DNA of 64,000 nt from an uncultured Bacteroidales bacterium. Lineage in GTDB: Bacteria > Bacteroidota > Bacteroidia > Bacteroidales > Paludibacteraceae. The notes under the pieces are model-generated. The model was given only the letters and a program-made list of their open reading frames with translations. It was not told the origin of the DNA and made no database searches. The position numbers were made by a program, and so were the translations under genes. The stretch covers positions 1 through 64,000 of the forward strand of contig CAIWCC010000010.1 of the NCBI GenBank assembly GCA_903911085.1, written 5' to 3'. This document shows, piece by piece, positions 26,471 to 34,875 of this stretch (the first letter of the stretch is position 1; each line of letters starts with the position of its first letter).

Positions 26471-27805
26471 CTATAAAACTATAACTTGAGAAATTGATTT
26501 ACCAGCCACTGAAGCACGAACTAAGTATGCGCCAGCTGTCATTGGAATAATTTGATTTTTTGAAACAAGTTGGTTTTTCAACAACATTCCAGTAGTAGAA
26601 TAAATTTGCAGCGTTCCGTCTAATTTTGATACAATGCCTTTTGCTGAGCCAAATACCAATTTTGTATCGTTTGCAATCTTCGACAGACCTGTTCCTAAAT
26701 CAACAACCTTCACATTTTGAACCACTTCGGCGGCAGCAGCATAATAAGAATTTGTAAGCTGTTTGGCTGTAATTGTTGTTTCGCCTGCACCTACCACTGT
26801 CAATACATTGCCGGCAACTGAAACAACAGCCTCATTGCTCGAAACATAAGTAACGTCAGTTGCAGCTGGTGTAGATGCTGAAGTAGCAGTTGAAGTAGCA
26901 GTAAGTGTTACTTGCGTATCCGAAGATTTTAAGCCAGTAAGGTCTTGATTCCAAGTGATTACCGGTTTTAGCTGTACAGCAATGCTACGAATAGTTGATT
27001 TCCGTCTGTTACGTGAATCTATAAGCCCTGCCATTCGAAGACGGATGTAACGAGCAGCAGGATCATTAATTGCGATTGCGTAATCTGTTTTGACTGTAGG
27101 ATTTTGAGGAGCTACCAATTGAATGTCCTGCAAACTAGTCCAGGTTGTCAAGTCGGCTGATTTTTCAACATAAATAAATGGATTGCCCTCCACATTGCCA
27201 ACTACACCTCCATTTTCTATCTGAAACTTCACCAAATCTGCTGCCGAATTAAATGCAAGATAGATAGCTTGTCCATTGGTATGAAGTTGAGGAGTACCAC
27301 CACCGGTATTTACAACTTCGCCACAATGAGCAAAACCTGAAGTTTGCTGGGAGTTAGCTACTATATACGGCACAGAAGTTGGAACTAATTTATGAATAAA
27401 AATATTAACACCCCTGTATCTATAATCGGCAGGAAGTGTCGCAGTTTTTCCTATATAAACAAAGGCATAGTTGGTTTTAGAAAAAACCCAACCACTAAGT
27501 GGTTGAATAGAATTTGTATAATTTGTTGGCACAGGGGCAGCAGGTGTTGGTGATGTAATCAAAGAGTATCCACCGCTTATAGTAAATGCCATATCCGTAA
27601 TATTGGACACGTCCACTGTTGGGGCAGCAATGGCAGACACCCAACCTCCTGCAGCAGTTTCTAAAGTACTATTGCTTGCACCAACCGAGAATTGCGCAAA
27701 AGTGGCTTTTGCAAGACAACCCGTAAAATTTAAGTCCGTAACATTTTGTCCAAAAGACAAGTTGCAGCTTACTGCAAGAACGAGTGATAGTAAAATCTTT
27801 TTCAT
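26471..27805 (-). CDS. Secreted protein: candidate glycan-binding domain + Ig-like domain + T9SS tail (paralogue 1)
   Basis: 444 residues. Signal peptide MKKILLSLVLAVSCNLSFG. Residues about 20-275 form a domain I do not recognise by name; it has discoidin-like features (QLHTNGQAIYLAF, FIYVEKSADLTTW, RYIRLRMAGL, STIRSIAV). Residues about 280-370 form an Ig-like domain (VTYVSSNEAVVSVAGN, GETTITAK). The last ~75 residues resemble a T9SS sorting tail (LQIYSTTGMLLKNQ, GAYLVRASV). It is a clear paralogue of 27893-29242, and the N-terminal domain also heads the PL8 lyase at 30505-34428. A substrate-binding role on the cell surface is inferred. No catalytic motif is seen. Confidence 0.75.
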   Translation of the reverse strand: MKKILLSLVLAVSCNLSFGQNVTDLNFTGCLAKATFAQFSVGASNSTLETAAGGWVSAIAAPTVDVSNITDMAFTISGGYSLITSPTPAAPVPTNYTNSIQPLSGWVFSKTNYAFVYIGKTATLPADYRYRGVNIFIHKLVPTSVPYIVANSQQTSGFAHCGEVVNTGGGTPQLHTNGQAIYLAFNSAADLVKFQIENGGVVGNVEGNPFIYVEKSADLTTWTSLQDIQLVAPQNPTVKTDYAIAINDPAARYIRLRMAGLIDSRNRRKSTIRSIAVQLKPVITWNQDLTGLKSSDTQVTLTATSTATSASTPAATDVTYVSSNEAVVSVAGNVLTVVGAGETTITAKQLTNSYYAAAAEVVQNVKVVDLGTGLSKIANDTKLVFGSAKGIVSKLDGTLQIYSTTGMLLKNQLVSKNQIIPMTAGAYLVRASVAGKSISQVIVL

Positions 27806-27854
27806 TTTGTTTAATTATTAATTGTTTATATTTAAATTGTTATTGTCTGAAATA

Positions 27855-27888
27855 TTTTCAGGCTACACTTTATCGTGTAGCCTGAAAA
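27855..27888 (-). terminator. Terminator between the two tandem paralogues
   Basis: A perfect 14-bp stem TTTTCAGGCTACAC (27855-27868) with GTGTAGCCTGAAAA (27875-27888) and a six-base loop lies 5 bases after the stop of the 27893-29242 gene. The downstream minus strand is moderately T-rich. It may attenuate rather than fully stop transcription into the next paralogue. Confidence 0.7.
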
Positions 27889-27892
27889 TGTA

Positions 27893-29242
27893 TTATAATA
27901 CTACTTTTTGAGCGAAATTCATTCCATTAACAGCTGCACAAACCACATAAACTCCTGCAGGCATAGCAATTAACTGATTTCTATTTACATTGGTGCTTTT
28001 TACTAACATTCCGGTTACAGAATATATATTCAACTTGCCTTCCATTTTCGACACAATACCCATTGATGTTGCATAAACGAGTTTGGCATCTTCCTTTACA
28101 TATTTAACGCCTGTAGGATCTGTAACTACAACGGTTTTTACCACATCATTGGCTGCTGCATAATTGGCATTTGCTGCTTGTTTGGCTGTGATAGTGGTGG
28201 TACCAGCGCCTGTGATAAACAGCAAATTACCAGCTAAAGTAACTACATTCGCATCGCCTGAGGTATAGGTAATATCAGATCCAGCAGGAGTAGATAATGA
28301 ACTGACTGTGGATGAAGCATCTAAAGTAATACCTTCGTCGGTTGTTTTCAAAGCACTAAAATCCTGGTTCCATGTAATTTCCGGTTTAGTCAGTACAGCC
28401 ATACTGCGGATATTTATTTTACGAGAACTACGGCCATTGTAAAGTCCAGCAATGCGTAAACGGACATAACGGGCAGCCGGATCATTTACAGGAATTGAAT
28501 AGTATGTTTTGATTGTAGGATTTTGTGGCGTTAGTAACGGAATTGTTTGCATATTACTCCAAGTAATTAAATCTGCCGATTTCTCAACATAGATTTTAGA
28601 AGTGTCATTTGGCTCCTTCACTGCATCTATTGTACCTGCCACTTCTGTTTGAAACTTCACTATATCGGCAGCAGAGGTAAATGCAAAATAGATTGCTTGT
28701 CCATTAGAGTGAAGCTGAGGATTAGTTCCTGCATTAACAATCTCAGTACACTGCGCATAACCCGGTTGTACACCCGGATAAGTTGTAGGGATAACAATAG
28801 GTAGTGGAGCAGGAATCAGTTTGTGAATAAAAATGTTGACTCCTCTGTATCTATCTCCTGCAGCATTCCCGGCATAAATAGTAGTATAGTTTGTAGGAGA
28901 AAACGCCCAGCCCGAAAGAGGTTGTTCAGACCCAGTGTAGTTTGTCGGAGTAGTGGTTGTACTAATCGGAGCACCAGTCGTTGACTGTGCTGTGACTAAT
29001 GTTGATCCATTAGTTATTGTCAATGCCAAATCTGTAATGTTGGCAACATCAACGGTTGGTGCAGCAATAGCTGACACCCAGCCACCTCCTGCAGTTGCAA
29101 TCGTGTTATTGCTTGCACCAAGAGAGAATTGAAAAAAAGTGGTTTTTGCAAGACAGCCCGTAAAATTTAAGTCTGTAACGTTTTGTCCGAAGGACAAGCT
29201 GCAGAATACTGCAAGAACGGAAGTTGTAATTAATTTTTTCAT
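27893..29242 (-). CDS. Secreted protein: candidate glycan-binding domain + Ig-like domain + T9SS tail (paralogue 2)
   Basis: 449 residues. Signal peptide MKKLITTSVLAVFCSLSFG. It has the same three-part layout as the 26471-27805 protein and is nearly identical in the first 35 residues (NVTDLNFTGCLAKTTF). Shared landmarks: YRGVNIFIHKLIP, QLHSNGQAIYFAF, KIYVEKSADLITW, RYVRLRIAGLYNGR. The Ig-like part (ITYTSGDANVVTLAGN) and T9SS-like tail (LNIYSVTGMLVK, GVYVVCAAV) follow. Tandem duplication is evident. It lies 39 bases downstream of GH88 and ends at the hairpin 27855-27888. A binding or targeting role for the PUL substrate is inferred from the domain being fused to the PL8 lyase two genes upstream. 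Confidence 0.75.
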   Translation of the reverse strand: MKKLITTSVLAVFCSLSFGQNVTDLNFTGCLAKTTFFQFSLGASNNTIATAGGGWVSAIAAPTVDVANITDLALTITNGSTLVTAQSTTGAPISTTTTPTNYTGSEQPLSGWAFSPTNYTTIYAGNAAGDRYRGVNIFIHKLIPAPLPIVIPTTYPGVQPGYAQCTEIVNAGTNPQLHSNGQAIYFAFTSAADIVKFQTEVAGTIDAVKEPNDTSKIYVEKSADLITWSNMQTIPLLTPQNPTIKTYYSIPVNDPAARYVRLRIAGLYNGRSSRKINIRSMAVLTKPEITWNQDFSALKTTDEGITLDASSTVSSLSTPAGSDITYTSGDANVVTLAGNLLFITGAGTTTITAKQAANANYAAANDVVKTVVVTDPTGVKYVKEDAKLVYATSMGIVSKMEGKLNIYSVTGMLVKSTNVNRNQLIAMPAGVYVVCAAVNGMNFAQKVVL

Positions 29243-29281
29243 GACTTTGTTTTTTTAGTGAATTATTATATTTAAAATTGA

Positions 29282-30469
29282 TTATTTTGAACGTCTTGTT
29301 TTTAATTCTTTATATCTCAATAAAGCTTCTACAAAATAGTAATCGCCGTAAGTAAGTGGTACATCTACTTCGCTATTGTTTGGAAGAAAACCAACTCCAT
29401 GTTTGAGAATAAAACCTCCAATTTCATTTTTATCAGCCAAATAAGCCGTGCTACAGAGTGCTCTGATTTGTTTTTCGGCAACGCCCAGATATTTTTTCGA
29501 TTTAGCAGCAGGCACAAATTGGCTCAACTCAATGAGTGCCGAGCAAATAACTGCTCCGGCAGAAGCATCACGCAAAGCATTGGGGATTTTCGGGTCATCA
29601 AAATCCCAGTAGGGAATCATATCCTTAGGCATTTGTGGATGATTAATGAGGTATTCGGCCACCTTAACTGCCTGGTTAAGATACCTTTTTTCTTTGGTCA
29701 TTCGATACATCATGCTGTAGCCATATATTGCCCACGATTGTCCGCGACTCCATTCGCTTTGGTCGTTCAATCCTTGCCATGTTTGCTTTGCATTAGGTTG
29801 TCCGGTAGAAGTGTCGTACGAAACTACGTGGTAGCAACTCATATCAGGCCGAAAGTGGTTTTTCAAGGTGCCATCTGCATGTTTTATAGCTATTTTATAA
29901 AAAGAGCTATCGCCCGACAATTGGGTGGCAGCACACAATAACTCCAGATTCATCATGTTATCAATAATCACGGGATAAGACCATTGTGGTTTATCGTCCC
30001 ACGATTTTATCTGACCAACAGTAGGGTTAAAGCGTGTTGAAAGCGATTTAGCCGCCTGAATAATTATTTCTTTGTATTCCTTTTTTGGACTCAAACGCAA
30101 CGCATTACCAAAAGGACAAAATATCATAAATCCCACATCGTGATTGTCAGTAGTATATTTCTGTCCTTCGGCTCTGGCACTGAATTGTTCGGCCAATGCT
30201 TTTATATTTTTGTCTTTGGAAGCTTCATAAATGTACCACAGAGTGCCCGGAAAAAAGCCACTTGTCCACCACGCTGCATCAGCCATTACCACACTATCCT
30301 TTTGGAATGTTTTGGGTAGTTTATTTGGGTATTTCGCTGCGGTTTTTGCTAATTGCGTGTATTGTAATACCGTTTTTTTTAATGTCTTATCAACAATACT
30401 AACCGTGGTTTCGGCAAATATATTTAACGACAAAAACAGGACTGCAAATCCAAATAATAATTTTCTCAT
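29282..30469 (-). CDS. GH88 unsaturated glucuronyl hydrolase
   Basis: 395 residues. Signal peptide MRKLLFGFAVLFLSLNIFA. An (alpha/alpha)6 barrel with TDNHDVGFMIFCPFGNAL (Asp111) and VIIDNMMNLELL (Asp170) carries the two aspartates expected of GH88, with spacing like that of the Bacillus enzyme. QSEWSRGQSWAIYGY is a further family hallmark. GH88 hydrates the 4,5-unsaturated uronic acid left at the non-reducing end by lyases such as PL8. It lies 35 bases after the PL8 gene, so lyase and hydrolase are very probably one operon. It most likely acts in the periplasm on imported unsaturated oligosaccharides. Confidence 0.9.
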   Translation of the reverse strand: MRKLLFGFAVLFLSLNIFAETTVSIVDKTLKKTVLQYTQLAKTAAKYPNKLPKTFQKDSVVMADAAWWTSGFFPGTLWYIYEASKDKNIKALAEQFSARAEGQKYTTDNHDVGFMIFCPFGNALRLSPKKEYKEIIIQAAKSLSTRFNPTVGQIKSWDDKPQWSYPVIIDNMMNLELLCAATQLSGDSSFYKIAIKHADGTLKNHFRPDMSCYHVVSYDTSTGQPNAKQTWQGLNDQSEWSRGQSWAIYGYSMMYRMTKEKRYLNQAVKVAEYLINHPQMPKDMIPYWDFDDPKIPNALRDASAGAVICSALIELSQFVPAAKSKKYLGVAEKQIRALCSTAYLADKNEIGGFILKHGVGFLPNNSEVDVPLTYGDYYFVEALLRYKELKTRRSK

Positions 30470-30504
30470 AAAAACAACTTTTTCTTTATTATACTGATTA
30501 ATAG

Positions 30505-33500
30505 TTACTTCTTTACAATTTTGTGAACCTTTGAACCATTTTTATCTTGAATTTTCAGAAAATAAACTCCTTTAGCCAACTCGCTTGTATTGAACTCATA
30601 ATTATTCGAAGTCATCAATTCATTCATCAATTGACGACCATTAACATCCAACAAATTAAGGGTCAAAGGATAATTGCTGTTTGTTGATGTAATTTTCAGT
30701 TGGTCTGCTACCGGATTGGGGAAAACAGAAACTTTATTTGTTGTGACATCTTCCACTGCAGAATAATCCAAGTTTCGCAGCTTGATTTTATAAGTTGCGC
30801 CATTCTTGCAAATTTGCGATATGGTAGCTGTACCAGCTAGTTTCGTAAAAGTTAGTGCTGAATTACCTTCAACCAACTGATAATTACCACGAAGTGTGAT
30901 ACTAAGTGTAACATTTGTAGTCTTGCCGCCTGTTGGTCTATTCAAGTCAGGATCAGAAAGCGACAAGTCTATAGTGCCATCTGTGTTTTCTTTTAGAATA
31001 CCCACAAAAGGACGAACTGTAGAAGCAATAATACCTGTTGTAAATGTAGCATTGGCTACAAAAGCAGAGTACGAAGTAACTCCTAGTTGATTATGGCACA
31101 CAATGTGCGCATTGTTATCTTGCTGAACAATTTCGATAGGCGAATTCGCTCCGGCCAACAAATCTGTTTTGCTCTGATTGCCACCCAAAACAGTAATGTA
31201 TCGATACCCTTTGTTAGCTGGCGCAATACCATGGTTGATATAAGCCAAATCGTAATTACCCGAAGGAACAGTTTCGTTATATGCACCCTTCGTTGTTTGT
31301 GTCTGACGACGAATTTCCAACGAACCACCACCATAAGGATAAACAATATAGGTGTTTCCCCAGCAATTTTTAAGGACTGTATTGGTAGCACCTGTTAATG
31401 AAGTAGTTCCTGTACTTGACCAGTTAGCACCATTGATTTGTGGCGAAGTGCCGTTTTGCAAATCCTGAAATAAAGTTGTTTCAACATTATAGGTTGCATC
31501 CGTACAATTCACATTGGTACCCAAACTCACCAAGGTATTAGCAAAAAGAAAATTCGATTTATAGGCTTTAAATGATTTATCGTTTGCATTGTCGTGCAAT
31601 CTATTGGAAAACATACTCACGCTGTCATTCAACACAGTACCTCCCAGAAAATAATCGTCGGAATAATTACGTTCTTTATCGCCTCGGGTTGCATTGAAAC
31701 AAAGTACATCAGTAGGCAGGTATTTTGCTGTGGTTCCGGGAAAACGCGCCCAATCCCAACTATTGTATATGGTACAGCTATTCAGGTTGCTTTTTTCGTT
31801 CCAAATCTGAATATGGTCATTACTCAAATATCTGCCATAATAATTAGAGGGAGATATAAATTCATAATCAACAATATATTTACTGAATCCTTTAATGGCA
31901 ACCAACCAGCCGTTGTAGCGCGAAAGCAGCATCCCCGAAAATGGAAGAAAATCGCTTGTTTGTGGTTCTGAAGCAGCTGGAGTTGAAAGGGCATTTACAT
32001 CAAGCATTGTTTCCAAAGCACCAATAGAATTCATGTGGGTAATACGAGTAGTAAAGCTAGTTACATAATTGGCTATTACATTGCTATTATTGAGTTGGCA
32101 CATTCTTTTTGCCAAAGCCACCATTTCGGTATCTTCGGGTTTTGCCATTGCTAAATAGGCATAAGCTCCTACCATGGATGCCATGCCAGCTCCCGAACTT
32201 GGAAAACGACCACCAGTAGATGTGGGAAAACCTAAATTACTAGAGTGTAGATTCCACTTTTTCAACACCATTTTCAGGTTGTTGTAGGTTTGCTCCGACA
32301 AAGCAAAAGGTGTATCGCGGAAAAGATAATAGTAAAGTGCCCCCTGATATAATCCTTGAGAAGCATACTCAGAGTTATATGTAAAATCGTGGTGATATGC
32401 ACTACCGTCGGGTTTAATCATATCACCGGAATCTTCAGTTACCAACAAGGCATTATTGATATAATTCTGAAATGCTTTAACCGCTTGTAATTGTTTTGCT
32501 GGATCATTTTCCATCAATACATACGCTAAAATTCCGACTGTGGTAGCTCTGATATTATCTGTATTTTCGCCCAAACGCTGATTTGTTTGAAACAATTTAC
32601 CACACGAAGCCATCCAATAAAGCGTTTTCAATTTTTCTTCGTAACCCGTATTTCCAAGTGCCGCCAATTCTTTACGCATTAAAAAAAGCGAATGACAATA
32701 ACCCTCAAAACGCAGTGTTTCGAAACGCACACAGCCCATTGAACTTCCGGCTGCCCAGCCCTGATCTGCATAATAATCAAAAAGATCCAATGCTTTTTGT
32801 TTGCTTGAGGTATTGCCTTTCAACCGAAAATCGAGGCTAACACCCATAATTCCATCCTGATTGATATCTGTAAACTTAGGACTAAAGCCGCCGTTGTCGT
32901 TAAACAAACCCATTCCACTCACTGTTCCATCGGCCTGTCTGACAATTTGGTATTTTTCAAAGTTCGATTTACAGCTATTCATATAGCTGCTTACAGCACT
33001 CATTTTTTGAATCATTTGTGCATTTTGTACATATTTACCACTTCCTAGCAAGAAATTTTCCCAACGCTGAGCTATTAAATTTATGGCGGATTGCTCGGCA
33101 GCAGTAGGTAGTACTGTTGCGACTGGTCGGGTAGTTTTATAAATTCCAACAATGTCGCTTATTGACGAGCTTTGTTTACAAGCACTCATGTGAAGGTCGT
33201 TCATTCGTTCCCAAGTAACTAAGCTCGAGAAACTGACACAATCAATAAATAGTGTTCCCGAATTAGTTGCAGAGGTGGATTTCATTTCTACCATATCAGG
33301 ATTATTGGCCAAAGCAATTCCACCATCGCCACTGAAATTGTACCAAAATGCCCGCCAGCCTTTGAAATTAATATCATAATCGAACGATTTAATCACCACG
33401 CCATTTTTATATAGGTTGAATCGGATTGGAGTTGTCGAAGGCGTTTCGTTGTAAATCCAATAACACATACCGGGTGCTTTATCAATTCCAACCGGCTTGG

Positions 33501-34428
33501 TTACACGTAGTGAAGAACCTGCAGACCAGTTCCACTTGAGCGAATTATTCAAATGTTTGTAATGGACATCCGATTGCTCTATTGAACCACCTAGATAAGC
33601 TGCCCATTCAGAAGGCATGGTTTCAAAAGTATAAGGATTTCCTTCGGTAGGGTATGGAGTAACTTGTGCACTGCGTAAATTGATGCGTCTAATGCCTCGA
33701 GAATCTTCGAGGTTGGCAATGCGTATTCTGAGGTAGCGGAAACTAAGGTCAGGAATGTCAGAAATATAATCGATTTTACGCCCATCGTTATATAAAGCCA
33801 ATGTATCAATACCAGTCCAAGCATCTAAATCGGAAGAACCTTCCACATAGATTTTTCCGTTGCTTGTGCTGATGGAGCCACTGTGTTCCAACTGGAATTT
33901 CAACTGGAATGCAGGTTGGTTATAAGCAAAATAGACTGCACTATTATTAGTATGAAGTTGTACAGTATAGGTTGTAGTTCCGGTTGGTTCAGCCACAAAG
34001 GAATATCCGGGTTGTGTAATTCCCGGATTTGCGACAACTATTGGAAGATTAGTTGGCACAAGTTGATTAATCGTGAGTAATGTTTTTCTCCATTTTGCCA
34101 CAGCAACATTTGTTGATTTCAAAAACATTTGGGAATAAAGCATCTGCGGAGTGCTAAAATCGGTAGGCATTACAATTGGGTCTACTAATTTTCCATATTC
34201 TGAGCTGTTGCTCTCGAAAGTTATCTGAGCAACGATATTGCCAACGGTAACAGTGGGATCTGCCAACGCCCAACAATTGCCTTGGGTTGCGGTGGCTTTA
34301 TCAGAACCGACACTACTAAATTGTACCATTAAACTTCCCATATTTCCTGGAAATGAGATAATGTTTAAACGTTGAGCCCCAAGCAAAAACGTAAAACAGA
34401 GGAAAAGGAGTAGTAATAGTTTTTTCAC
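30505..34428 (-). CDS. PL8 lyase with extra N-terminal candidate binding domain, T9SS cargo
   Basis: 1307 residues, about 220 longer than the second PL8 here. Signal peptide MKKLLLLLFLCFTFLLGA. Residues about 20-275 are the same unnamed domain found in the two small paralogues (TVQLHTNNSAVYFAY, KIYVEGSSDLDAW, RYLRIRIANLEDSRG). Then come the chondroitinase ABC-type N-terminal domain (NPYTFETMPSEW, SLKWNWSAGS, FKGWRAFWYNF), the helical lyase domain with AYHHDFTYNSEYASQG (His680, Tyr688 the likely pair) and TGGRFPSSG, a super-sandwich, and a type A T9SS tail (VFPNPVADQLKI, YFLKIQDKNG). It starts a new transcript: terminators lie upstream and a candidate -7 box is at 34455-34462. Confidence 0.9.
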   Translation of the reverse strand: MKKLLLLLFLCFTFLLGAQRLNIISFPGNMGSLMVQFSSVGSDKATATQGNCWALADPTVTVGNIVAQITFESNSSEYGKLVDPIVMPTDFSTPQMLYSQMFLKSTNVAVAKWRKTLLTINQLVPTNLPIVVANPGITQPGYSFVAEPTGTTTYTVQLHTNNSAVYFAYNQPAFQLKFQLEHSGSISTSNGKIYVEGSSDLDAWTGIDTLALYNDGRKIDYISDIPDLSFRYLRIRIANLEDSRGIRRINLRSAQVTPYPTEGNPYTFETMPSEWAAYLGGSIEQSDVHYKHLNNSLKWNWSAGSSLRVTKPVGIDKAPGMCYWIYNETPSTTPIRFNLYKNGVVIKSFDYDINFKGWRAFWYNFSGDGGIALANNPDMVEMKSTSATNSGTLFIDCVSFSSLVTWERMNDLHMSACKQSSSISDIVGIYKTTRPVATVLPTAAEQSAINLIAQRWENFLLGSGKYVQNAQMIQKMSAVSSYMNSCKSNFEKYQIVRQADGTVSGMGLFNDNGGFSPKFTDINQDGIMGVSLDFRLKGNTSSKQKALDLFDYYADQGWAAGSSMGCVRFETLRFEGYCHSLFLMRKELAALGNTGYEEKLKTLYWMASCGKLFQTNQRLGENTDNIRATTVGILAYVLMENDPAKQLQAVKAFQNYINNALLVTEDSGDMIKPDGSAYHHDFTYNSEYASQGLYQGALYYYLFRDTPFALSEQTYNNLKMVLKKWNLHSSNLGFPTSTGGRFPSSGAGMASMVGAYAYLAMAKPEDTEMVALAKRMCQLNNSNVIANYVTSFTTRITHMNSIGALETMLDVNALSTPAASEPQTSDFLPFSGMLLSRYNGWLVAIKGFSKYIVDYEFISPSNYYGRYLSNDHIQIWNEKSNLNSCTIYNSWDWARFPGTTAKYLPTDVLCFNATRGDKERNYSDDYFLGGTVLNDSVSMFSNRLHDNANDKSFKAYKSNFLFANTLVSLGTNVNCTDATYNVETTLFQDLQNGTSPQINGANWSSTGTTSLTGATNTVLKNCWGNTYIVYPYGGGSLEIRRQTQTTKGAYNETVPSGNYDLAYINHGIAPANKGYRYITVLGGNQSKTDLLAGANSPIEIVQQDNNAHIVCHNQLGVTSYSAFVANATFTTGIIASTVRPFVGILKENTDGTIDLSLSDPDLNRPTGGKTTNVTLSITLRGNYQLVEGNSALTFTKLAGTATISQICKNGATYKIKLRNLDYSAVEDVTTNKVSVFPNPVADQLKITSTNSNYPLTLNLLDVNGRQLMNELMTSNNYEFNTSELAKGVYFLKIQDKNGSKVHKIVKK

Positions 34429-34454
34429 AGAGATTTTTTTGTAGATTATGAGAA

Positions 34455-34462
34455 CAAAATTA
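34455..34462 (-). promoter_or_regulatory. Candidate -7 box of the PL8/GH88 operon
   Basis: Minus-strand TAATTTTG matches the Bacteroidota -7 consensus TAnnTTTG, 27 bases before the start codon. No good TTTG -33 box lies 19-21 bases upstream, as might be expected of an activator-dependent promoter. The match is short and could be chance. The remainder of the 447-base gap 34429-34875 holds the two hairpins listed separately. Confidence 0.35.
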
Positions 34463-34691
34463 GTGTATTATAAACGATTCGATGTTTATTTTTTTCGTAT
34501 AAAAGATGTATGTATTATATTGATACGAATTGGTGATATAATGTGTATAAAAAAGACACATCATCTGTGAAAAGGATTTTATTGGGGAGTTTAATGTATT
34601 GGAAGCACATGACGCATTTATTCATCGGAGAATAACCTCCGAAAGGCATATATTTTTTGAACATTTGCGTTCGTGTTTGCAATATGTAAAA

Positions 34692-34734
34692 AAGAAACAC
34701 AATTACTCAATCAAATAAAGTAATTGTGTTTCTT
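34692..34734. terminator. 16-bp perfect hairpin in the acetylesterase-PL8 gap
   Basis: AAGAAACACAATTACT (34692-34707) pairs perfectly with AGTAATTGTGTTTCTT (34719-34734) across an 11-base loop. On the minus strand four T residues follow directly. It is a second stop signal after the acetylesterase, or a bidirectional one. Confidence 0.65.
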
Positions 34735-34814
34735 GAAACTATTATTGGGTAATTATTTCTAAACTAGAATACAACGAATGTGTATCAAGTAGTGTTGAAG
34801 ATTAGGTTTGTGGA

Positions 34815-34855
34815 GAAAAAATTCCATCAACTCGATGGAGAAATAATTGATGGAA
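34815..34855 (-). terminator. Terminator of the acetylesterase gene
   Basis: TTCCATCAA (34855-34847 on the minus strand) pairs with TTGATGGAA (34830-34822) and is followed by ATTTTTT. It begins 21 bases after the stop codon of the 34876-36408 gene. Confidence 0.75.
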
Positions 34856-34875
34856 ATTGTTTTTATCGAGAGTTT

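Noticed and set aside
30505-34428. Assignment of the PL8 lyases to chondroitin sulfate
   Set aside because: Domain order matches chondroitinase ABC, but PL8 also covers hyaluronan and xanthan lyases and no sulfatase is present, so the substrate is left open.
34515-34700. 61-codon minus-strand open frame in the acetylesterase-PL8 gap
   Set aside because: No recognisable motif, no ribosome-binding signal, and its upstream end overlaps the perfect 16-bp hairpin at 34692-34734; more likely chance.
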